From contig LSAX01000003.1 of NCBI GenBank assembly GCA_001557505.1, forward strand, positions 3,162,001-3,226,000: a stretch of 64,000 nt of DNA, read 5' to 3'. Under the pieces are notes generated by a model that made no database searches, was not told where the DNA came from, and saw nothing but the letters and a program-made list of their open reading frames with translations. The stretch's first letter is position 1. The number at the start of each line of letters is the position of its first letter. Of this stretch, positions 55,201-64,000 are shown piece after piece. Position numbers and translations under genes: made by a program. This DNA comes from Reticulascus tulasneorum. Its lineage: Eukaryota; Ascomycota; Sordariomycetes; Glomerellales; Reticulascaceae.

Positions 55201-57781
55201 GCGTATTCCCATGCTGTGAGAATACCGCCGGTTGGGAACTGCATGCGACGAAGGAGGCCCCGAACTCTCTTTTGGAAGGCAACGAGTCCTGTGAACCGAA
55301 AGGCTCGGGAAGCTATTTCCTTGAAAACTTCCCCGTTCCGAAGCAATGTAGCAAATGCTTTGGCGCTTTCCGAGCTGGCGTCTACAATGGTACATTCGTC
55401 AAGGAAAACGCCGATGCAAGCCGTCACCACTTGACATATTTCAACATCTGCAGAACAGAGCGCGACCAGGAGGGTCGTCTCGAGTTTTGAGGATGCCGCT
55501 GGAAGCTCTGGAACATCATCAGGGAGTTCGGAAAGCTCCTATAAATCTGACCATTAGCAAGAGACATGCGATGAAAGGCTGATAGGCTGTGCGTACGCGA
55601 ATGGATGTCAACAGAAGTAATCGGGCCTCAAGATACTCGTGAATTGACCTGACCTCATCGCCATTCTCATCTGATGCCATGTTCTCGCACATGCTAAGTA
55701 ACACAGAGCAGCTTTGAAATGTTAGTCAACCATCACTGAAAGCTTGCAAGGTTGCTCATACCTCCGCCTCCAGAAATCCTTTTTTAATGTTGGCGAATTC
55801 AATCTCCCGCGTGATCGAAGGATATCGAGCATTGCAGAATCCGCGAAAAGTCGCTTTGCAACGCTTGTGGCAAGGCGTCGCACGGTGGGGTTTGCAGAAA
55901 TGACACAGTATAAGAACGGCTCGAAAACACCGTCTCCAGAGTCGACTTCGTCCGACTCCTGGTAAGAATCTTGGTCAAAGAGCGACTGAGGCGACGCGTC
56001 AAGAAACTTGAGAACATCGCACGCCATATTTGTCGAGTGTTCGCCGTCGTGCGCACTTGCCTGTGCGAGTAGGTCGACTGCTGGAGCTTCCGATGATACA
56101 TCTGCTATGGTCTGATCTGGTAAATGTTTTTGTCCATCCTGTCAGAAGATCTGGATGTAGCTTACCTGCAGCTGTCCACGCATGAACGGACCCGCCATAG
56201 AGAACAAGGGCTGGTATTTGTGGGAATCGCCCTGTCGCGCGAAAAAGCAACAGGCTTGTAAAACGGCAGTTTTAAAACTCTGGGGTGCAGAGCTTGCGAG
56301 ATAGGCCTGGGTGAGAGATTCCACGCAGCTGTCTAGGTTGAGCTGGGCCAAGCTCACAAATGCGGCAGTCATCAGATCCTGTTCGAAATAGGCAGTGTCT
56401 ATGCTGCTAGGAAAGCGACGGAATACAGCATCTCTGACCTCGTCCTGGACATCCAATGCATAACTTACGAGCGCAGCGTCGTCTTCCACATCAAAGTGGC
56501 GGGCTGCTCGTAAAAGAGACACAAGACAGTACCCGGCCTGCTCATTCCTGTTTCTCAAAGCCTTCCTTAAACCATCTAGGAACGCCACCTTCTTCGCCAT
56601 CCCGCTGCTTTTAGCTTCACGAAGGTTGCTAGCAACCTCGAAAACATCAGGAAGAAGAAAAAGAAGAGTTGTCTGGAGCGGGTAGAGAACTCCTTTCCGT
56701 CTGCCATTGTCCACAATGGTTTGGGTCATGTCAAACAGCGTATCCGCCCCACCATCCAGACGTTTGTGCAGTGTATGCTGCTGAACAAATTCATGGGGAT
56801 ATCGATCTAGCCATCTTGTAATGAGCAAGGGCGTAACGACTGCGATCGTGTTCTGGAATGGCTTGCGGAAATGCAGGAAGCTTGAACAGATCTCCTGGAT
56901 TAATAGACCTAGTTTCTGACCATCAATCCAGAAGAATGACATCAATCGAAGGACGACGAGCGATGCTCTGTCTTCATCATTGATCGTGACGGGCTGTCCA
57001 GGCCCCGACTGTGACACTGCAGCGGTGCGGATGTTATAGATGACGCTTCGAAGATACTCGAACGCACTAGGCCAGCTGGAGGCAGTCACAAATTCCACTA
57101 TAGATTTTACGCATGCCTCCATATCTGCCACATGTGGCCCTACGGCACCGCCATCCTCGGGAGCATCGAAAGGCGCCGAGAAGAAGTTACTGCCCTGTGA
57201 AGGACGGGTGGCTGATGTAGTGCGGGCCGGTGTATCGTCGAGGATGGTCTGGGCAGGTAGGATGAAACCATCAGGAATTGGCTCCAGGAGCCACTTGAAC
57301 ACATCGAAGACTCGTCCAACGAGGGCATCGTCGAGCGCACTGGGGGCGAAATGATGGTTGGCATTCCAAGAATCGTCCTCTTCAGCCAGCTGACGCAATC
57401 CATTGGCCTTAACGGAGTCCCAATGTGAAGAGCAACAGTCTGCAGCCAGCGCCAATACGTATAGCTCCGACAGAACGACGTGAGGTGGATGAGTTGCTAC
57501 ACCTCTGTAGCCTCGCGTTAGGTCTTCCAAAAGAGCTACCAATGACTCTAAAACGAGAGCAATGCCAGTTGCGCTAATCTTAACCAATGTAGCCCGGGTA
57601 ATTACTACGATGTCGTCCTGGTTGAGTTCTTGACCATGTGTTCCCGTTCGATGAGGTAGCTATGGAAGCATACTTGGTCAGCATGAAAGCTATTATGTGG
57701 TTTCGATTGACTGGCAAAGACCTACCCTTGTAGCAAGCCTGTCGACCAGGCACCCGACAAGCCCAGCGTCGCCATTCATCG
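49242..57781 (-). CDS. Ras GTPase-activating protein, IRA/neurofibromin family
   Basis: Negative regulator of Ras-cAMP signalling. Fourteen exons: 57781-57728, 57659-56166, 56111-55762, 55711-55597, 55538-54003, 53955-53796, 53735-53446, 53393-53106, 53046-52675, 52609-52523, 52386-52214, 52160-51484, 51421-49582 and 49530-49242, joining in frame to about 2574 residues, the usual size. Residues 1-1236 are helical repeats of unknown detail. The RasGAP domain follows (arginine finger region EILRRTCVATKML about 1242; FIFLRFFCPAIVAPE about 1352; NLANNVLFGAKEPYM). Then a SEC14-like segment (KPFGLLIDATCYNG about 1590), a PH-like part and a long helical C-terminus. Twelve introns are GT-AG. The twelfth (51483-51422) has donor GCGAGT, so it is a GC-AG intron. 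The start (MNGDAGLVG) is set by a short first exon. Confidence 0.92.
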
Positions 57782-58848
57782 CGGCATGCAGTGGTGATAT
57801 GGACGACCTTTACATGACCTTGCGAGAGGTTGGTGGAACGAAATCCAATTTATGATTGCGACATACGGAGCTCAGGAGGATTAGGGAGGCTCGTCATTCA
57901 TAGTCAGTAGAAACTATTCATCGCACAATGTCCGGTTTCAGGCATTTTCAAGGAACGATTAGTCTAGCTAATATTTATGCACCGCGGTAGCATGCCACAC
58001 AATACGGTCAAATTAACATCGCGCTGGGGGAGCTTGCTGGGGGGCATGCTCGAGCCCCGCGAGGGTTAGTGCCTCAGGCCAAAAGAAGCTTCGCCCTGGT
58101 GTTCAACCTACATACGGGCACCCAAGGACACACCAAGCTAGCTTTGTACGTAGTAATAAGGTATTTACACAGTGGGCCGCCCCGAGCCGTCCTACCCCCC
58201 TAGGTACCATGTGGGCCGAACACCATGATTGGTTTGCGCATATGTGCACCAGAAGGGTCGGAGAAGTGTCGCTTTTTGGCATTGAAAATACCTACCTTCC
58301 TACCTCCCTTGCTATGCCTGGCCTGGTCGGATTTTTACACTGTGTGATCTAACTTGCGAACCATCTAAAGTTAGTCATTTTCATGAGATTAGTTGTGATA
58401 TCATGCTGCCATCAACCCATATCACGATCCATGCGGCATGCACTTGATACATACTCACAAATGACAAGACTAGAATCCAGGTAAAGGACAAGCGCATAGA
58501 CGAGTAAAGGTTTAACGGGCTACTAGAAATAGGAAGGATCGAAAGGCTGGCGATCTGTACGCACTGGTCAATGACCTGTACACCCTTGGCCAGTACTTGA
58601 GACAACATCCCAAACCTGTCGGGCAGTCGATGACCTCCGGAGTCTCGGTTATTATGATTACCAGGGCGCCATCAGAATGTTAACTAAAGGGGTGAGCCGT
58701 AGTACCGAGGAACACAAGGTGAGACTTGGGCCACAAACATGGCCCGGAAATGGAGATGCCTGATTTGCTAAAACTAATATTTCTGGACTCGTACACTGCA
58801 ACTCAACTCTACCATCGACGCGGGCTTGGAATTAAAGCTGCGTTCCCA
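57782..58848. other. Intergenic region between Rat1 and the RasGAP gene
   Basis: Both neighbours are on the minus strand, so this holds the Rat1 3' UTR and the RasGAP promoter. No coding frame or structural RNA was recognised. Scattered CCTACC and TACCT motifs occur near 58150-58310, common in such promoters. Confidence 0.4.
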
Positions 58849-61800
58849 TCATCTATAGTTCCGCCCATCTCCATATCCGCGAGAGCCTTGATGATTCCCA
58901 CGTCCCCGAGAAGGACGATCACCTTGTCCACGATGTGAGTATGGGGGCGGCGGAGGCGCCCCGTAGTTGCCTCCATAGTTATGAGGTCCTCCATAACTGT
59001 CACCCGGAGGACGACCGTTACCAACATGTGCAGGAGGCGGGGGAGGGGGGAATCCAAACCCGAATCCTGGGTGGCCAGGCGGCGGTGGTTGCCATGATGG
59101 CGGCACAGAAGGGGCATATGAGTTTTGGGGACCATAGCCAGTCTGTGCATAAGAGGGCGGACGGTCGGGGTGAGAGTTTCCTCCGTTTGGGGCGTAGTTG
59201 AACTGCTCCCTCCTGTTGCCGTTATTGAAGCCATTTCGCCCGAGTGGTACGCCGCCATGGCTTCGACCAGATCGATTCGCCTTTCCTTTAATGGTTTCAA
59301 TATCAGACCGATCAAGGGCTGGAGTCGGGTGTTGCACTCCACGCAAGAGCATGGACTTGTGAGGGTGAGAACTGCTCGGAAATGAATAATGTACACTGCA
59401 ATATGGTCAGCTTTTACCGTCCGGCGTTGGGGCCAAACCTGGCAACATACGTTACCGAGCGATCATAGTCAAGATCCTCCATCCCACCCCGCCGCTCCAA
59501 AGGATATATGAGAGACCCATGTGGCAAATATTCTGGGATTTTCTCGACTATCCCGGCCAGTCCATCACTGGTCCGAGCGTCCAACTTGTACTTGGGAGAG
59601 TCTTGTTTCTTAGAGTAAAAATGGGTCGTGATCTCGTCATATAGTTCGTGATGTGCGTCAGACAGGAGCAGCACATCTTTTCCTACGCCGTTGCGAGCGG
59701 CATCCTCGGGACTCAGAAGTGGGTACTTCGCCTCCACCGCTTTTAATAGGCGTGGCATATCGATGAATGGTAGGAGTGCGACCCCCTGCCACACCATTTT
59801 TTTGCCATTTAAATCAATCTCAAAGTTTTCCGGGTAGAAGTCGATCACTTCACTATCTTCGTTGGTCATCAGGTCATGGAATACTTCTGGTAGCGCGTGG
59901 CGGGAGGCCGCAGGGAGGACACTCATTAGCTGCTCGAATGGCCGCGAAACGCGTCCCTTTTCGAATTTGACTTCCATTTTATCCAACTCGACAAAATCAG
60001 CTGCAAACGGTGCGTAGTGGTACGGGTAATACCATTCCCAGGACGGGCAGCCTTGAAAGTAGTACAAGAGAACCCAACAAAGGCCCTCCACGTAAGCTTG
60101 GGCAACTTTGTGTCGGAAACCAAGGTCTTTCGGATTGACATGAAACTTTTGCTCGTAGTATCTGTCGGCATAACCGTCCTCCCACATCCGCACATGGTCA
60201 ACAGCGGGCTCATCGATTGCAGCGGATTGGGGTTTCGGGCTTTCGGTAGGCGCGGGCGTGGAGCTGTTTTCGCTCCAATTGTCTGCCTTGCGTTTACCAA
60301 GGACCGACTTTGCCGTGGGGGAGACTTCGCCGGCGATATTCCCATCACCATTGGAAGCCTCATTCAGCGGAGTGGCAGAACTTTGCTTGTCCTTTGCCAT
60401 GAGACTTTGGATCTGATCTCGTATGGCACTTGCTGCGCTTTTGTTCGCTACGTTGGCAGTGGAAGTCGAAGACCGGTTTACTACCATATCGTGAGTGACA
60501 GCTTTGGGAATGCCCTTTGGGAAGTCGCTTGCGGGAAAAAGTGCCAGTCCAGAGGTGGCGCTTTCGATCACTTGGTTCCTTCCTCGGGTGTTTGAGTCAC
60601 GATGACCTTGTCTACCATTCCGTTCATCCTGGAGCTTTCTCCGCTTCGCATTAGCCTCTCGACGGTCCTCTGTCTCTTTTCTCCTCTTAAAGATGGCATC
60701 TTCTTGCTTCGCCAGACCATTTAGTATGAATTGAGCCCTTTCCAAGTCGACATGGCCATCTTTCGTAACATAGCCGCCCATGAAAGGAAGATTATCCTTC
60801 CAGATCGCCGTTAGAGTGTCGATTCCGTTTTCTCTAATCTCGAGTGCTGGCAAGTGGGGCAAAAAGTCGTTGCCAACGAAACAGCACATAAAGACCCAGT
60901 CATCGACGGCTCTTTCGAGATCGAATCGAAAAGGCAGGCCGGGGACATCAAGCTCCACGGCTAGATACTCTCTCAGTACCGAAACATGGAGCCAGATGAA
61001 TGGTTTGAGTATAGGGCTACTATCTTTTTCGTCAAATTCTCCGTCCTTGTCCTTTGTCTGACCCCGGCATGAGCGAGCGTCATGGCCCTTCTGACCACAG
61101 AGCTTGCACATCTTGGCCTTCGCTTCTTGGAAGAACACATCCTCGCGCAACACACGGAAGTAAGGTTCGTGGGTTGCAAGTCCGAGCATAATCAGATCGG
61201 CATCAAGCCCGTATATAACATGCCGGGTATTCGGGTCATAGTTCGGGCAACTTCTTTGAGAACGGACAAAATCCATTATTTTGTGTTCGCCTTCGCCGGG
61301 AACAGTGGCATCAGATATGATAATCTTAAGCTTTCCCCAAGCAGGATCCGTATTCAACTTGTAGGCACACCAATACCTCAAGCTTGTTGCTAGAATATCC
61401 ATAAAGGGGGTACCTGGTGTGATAGAGTTGGAGTCGAAAGCTTGTTTGGCGGCACTTTCGAGGCTATCAGCAGGTAAAACGCCCCCGTTTTGCTGCTTCA
61501 GAAGCTTCAGCAGTTCTTGTTTGTCTTCCTCCTTCTCCTGCGCTTCCTGGGCGGATCGAAACCTTCGGGATCTTTGTTGATTCATCTTGGCTCGAGGAGC
61601 AACACCATCTGAGCAACGGATTAGCACATGCGACAAAGACAAGGTCATGCGAAGCAAACTTACCGACAGCAATCATCAGTACCTTGCGAGGCCGAACCAT
61701 GTTCACGACGCGATCGGTGTATTTGAAGATTTCCAACATCATCTCGACTTCGTCCTTTGGGGCAGGCCGATCCTCGGGGTGAGAACAGGGGTGGACAATA

Positions 61801-61973
61801 CCATTCATGTCAAGGTATAGATTGTCAAACTCCTCACCGTTCGGATTAGGGCGTGTGGTGTCGACAGGAATGAGAGACCCATCATCCATCCTCAAGGGTT
61901 GATCCTCAGTGACCGGTGAGATGATCTTCGGATACTTGGTGGAGAGCCATCGGAAAGCTGCGGGGATACCCAT
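58849..61973 (-). CDS. rat1: 5'-3' exoribonuclease 2 (Rat1/Xrn2)
   Basis: Nuclear 5'-3' exonuclease for rRNA and snoRNA trimming and torpedo termination of RNA polymerase II. Exons 61973-61664, 61608-59451 and 59395-58849 give 1004 residues, close to the yeast protein. The N-terminus [15 protein letters not shown] is typical of XRN proteins. Catalytic acidic residues sit in [11 protein letters not shown] (about 203-213) and [10 protein letters not shown] (about 236-245). A zinc knuckle [14 protein letters not shown] lies at about 271-284, which separates Rat1 from cytoplasmic Xrn1. The C-terminal tail, mostly exon 3, is Gly/Pro/Arg-rich ([24 protein letters not shown]). The second junction uses donor GTATGT inside codon AC|T, restoring the conserved YDRSVTV...HKSMLLRGV stretch. 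The start is at the first ATG. Divergent neighbour is the Uso1 gene. Confidence 0.95.
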
Positions 61974-63234
61974 CTTTGTCGCTAGAAGCTTGGAGAAGAT
62001 TGCCTACCCGGGGCTATAATTGACCGTATAGAACTTGTCAAGCGGACAGGATAGCAAAGGGAATGCCACACTATTTAAGAAGCAGGAAATTAACAAAAGT
62101 TTTTGGTGCATGGGGGGAGGTTTCGAATGCCTGATCTGCTAGTTCTGCAGCTTGGCTTTGAGAGATGTACAAGGTCTAGCAGGCTTGAAGATGGAATGAC
62201 TTTGTTATAGCAAGGCTTGAGTAGGAGATTATGGAATCAGAAGGTGCTCTGCTTGTCGGGTGGCTAGCTGTGGTGAGGTTCGAGTTGGTGGTGAAGAGTG
62301 CATACTTATAAAGGTTGTTGAAATTTAAGAATCGCGTCTCTAGCAATTTGGAGGGGTGAAGACAAAAATGTTCGACAGTAAGCACACGCCCCCTTTGCAG
62401 CTGCCCGATTGAAGTTTGGATGCAACTAAGTAGTATAGTAATTACTGGCTGAGGTGTGAGATGAACTACCTTTAGGTAGTTGCCTACTAGGTACCTAATA
62501 AAGTAGGGTAGTAAGCTATTAACTAGGTATTAGTGCGAATGCACAGTGCATCCAAACACAACGACAAGCACATGGCCTGGTCCCTAGCTTTCTTTATTAG
62601 CGCAAGCGGGGCTGCATGCAGTTGAATCCAACCAAGGGTAAGTTAACTTCTTTTGTGCTAATTAGGCCTACCTTGGTGAATGAGACCCTCTCGCATGTGC
62701 AACAACAAACATGACAGTAGGCTTTCAATGTGTATTATCTTTTACCTACGAACATACATATCTAATAAATTCAAATGTTATTATACAAGTCACATAATTG
62801 AGGGCCTTTTCAACATTTTTAACTCCACTGTCACGATCCAGAAAGGTCATGTGTAAACCTTCGTAATTTCACGTTTAACACCCCACAGCGGCGCACGGCG
62901 ATTTATAGGTACATAGAGCCCGGTAATCAGGTATGCAGGAAGAGAGTTCCGAGCAGAATGAGGATCCACTTAAGACTGTTTAATTGCATACTGTGTCCTG
63001 ATCACAGGTCGACTGAGAAACAAAGGTGGAAGTATCCGTAGTTGGTCGTCTTTTTTTTTTGGTAGTTACGTTTTGCAAAGCAAACAACAACGACATGACA
63101 TATCACCCCCCCAGACGTTCTTATACCATGATGTACATTCATTGCAGGTCACGAGGTGTTTCTCGGAAGTAACGACGCAATTCTACTCAGCCCTGGTCGC
63201 TCCAGCACTCCATGGCAGGCTTTGAAGAGCAAGG
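61974..63234. promoter_or_regulatory. Divergent Rat1/Uso1 intergenic region
   Basis: About 1.26 kb between two divergent start codons, so it should hold both promoters. No convincing frame. Repeated TACCTA/TAGGTA motifs occur near 62480-62530, and a T10 run lies at 63051-63060. Confidence 0.5.
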
Positions 63235-64000
63235 ATGTTTTCCATTTCTACTGTCCCAGCGAAACAGTCCGTTAGCGAGACTATCACGGTGTTGAGCGGC
63301 CGTCTCAGCTCAGCAACCTTACTCGAAGACCGCCGCGCAGCTATTCTGGGGTTGCGAAGCTTCGCCAAGGATTTTCCTGCATCTGTTGCGTCAGGCGCTC
63401 TCAGAAGTCTGATTGGGAGCTTGAGCAAAGATGGAGAAGACGTGGATACTGTCAAAGTGGTCCTTGAGACTCTCTTGATGCTCTTTAGTCCCAACGAAGA
63501 CAGTCCAGAGGCATCAGAAGAGATTGCTCTATGGCTTGCTGACGAGTTTACACAACGCCAGGAGAATATCACGCTCCTCCTAGACTTCCTTGAGACCAAC
63601 GACTTTTACTCTCGCTTATACTCCCTTCAGCTTCTCGCAGCTATTCTATCGGCACGTACCGAGAGAACTGAGGAATGTGTTTTTACCGCACCTTTAGGTA
63701 TATCAAGATTGGTAGCAGTTTTAGATGATCGGCGGGAAGCAATTAGGAACGAGGCCATTACTCTACTGACGTATTTGACGCCAACCTCGACCGATATACA
63801 AAAACTGATCGCCTTCGAAAGCGCGTTTGACCGACTGTTTGCTATCATAGCTTCCGAGGGCTCGCTCTCTGATGGTGGACGGATTGTGGAGGACTGCTTG
63901 ATCCTCCTAGCCAACCTCTTGCGATGCAACACATCGAACCAGTCTTTATTCCGCGAGTCTGGATTCATTCTTCGGTTGGCAAAACTGCTTGAGACCGTGC
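63235..64000 (+). CDS. uso1: Vesicle tethering factor Uso1/p115, N-terminal part (cut by window edge)
   Basis: Golgi tether for ER-derived vesicles. The frame is open without intron from ATG 63235 to the right edge (255 codons). It begins MFSISTVPAKQSVSET and contains the conserved head segments LLEDRRAAILGLRSFAKDFP, VVLETLLMLFSPNE, WLADEFTQRQENITLLLDFL and NEAITLLTYLTPTSTDIQKL. These are the armadillo-like helical repeats of the Uso1 globular head; the coiled-coil tail would lie beyond the window. The ATG choice is supported by the match of the N-terminal peptide to fungal Uso1. Upstream is the Rat1 gene on the other strand. Confidence 0.93.
   Translation, partial: MFSISTVPAKQSVSETITVLSGRLSSATLLEDRRAAILGLRSFAKDFPASVASGALRSLIGSLSKDGEDVDTVKVVLETLLMLFSPNEDSPEASEEIALWLADEFTQRQENITLLLDFLETNDFYSRLYSLQLLAAILSARTERTEECVFTAPLGISRLVAVLDDRREAIRNEAITLLTYLTPTSTDIQKLIAFESAFDRLFAIIASEGSLSDGGRIVEDCLILLANLLRCNTSNQSLFRESGFILRLAKLLETV

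Overview
The window comes from a filamentous ascomycete, most likely a Sordariomycete. Genus and order cannot be fixed from sequence alone. Evidence is short GT-AG introns with clear branch points, an intron-split divergent histone H3/H4 pair, a fused five-domain AROM protein, and a sharply bounded block of almost pure A/T sequence full of transition-mutated transposons. That last pattern is the signature of repeat-induced point mutation (RIP).

Layout. 1-18.7 kb is ordinary GC sequence: histone H3 (-, cut by the left edge), histone H4 (+), about 7.2 kb with no recognisable gene, a C2H2 zinc-finger regulator resembling Rpn4 (+), and convergent to it the AROM gene (-), whose last exon is a separate 23-codon exon. 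18.75-42.4 kb is the AT block. It holds Ty3/gypsy remnants in both orientations, three hAT transposon copies (one with a perfect 8-bp target-site duplication, nested in another), a 403-bp hAT-derived MITE, and a 121-bp LTR-like insertion that escaped mutation. 42.4-48.5 kb is a TE-flanked accessory strip: a divergent NPP1-like gene at the edge of the block, a FAD monooxygenase broken by a one-base frameshift and carrying a 247-bp LTR-like insertion, and a three-exon gene for a 158-residue secreted cysteine protein. 49.2-64 kb returns to conserved housekeeping genes: a 14-exon RasGAP of the IRA/neurofibromin family (-), the nuclear exoribonuclease Rat1 (-), and the start of Uso1/p115 (+, cut by the right edge).

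The core genes serve chromatin, proteostasis regulation, aromatic amino acid synthesis, Ras signalling, RNA decay and vesicle tethering; they do not form a cluster. The accessory genes share only their position beside the AT block, which fits a 'two-speed' genome compartment.

The most interesting observation is the LTR-like insertion in the monooxygenase. Its 5-bp target duplication falls on CAGGT, so the insertion is automatically framed by GT and AG at a codon boundary. It looks like a case of intron creation by transposon insertion at a proto-splice site. The two short LTR-like insertions are unmutated, while every long repeat in the AT block is heavily degraded.
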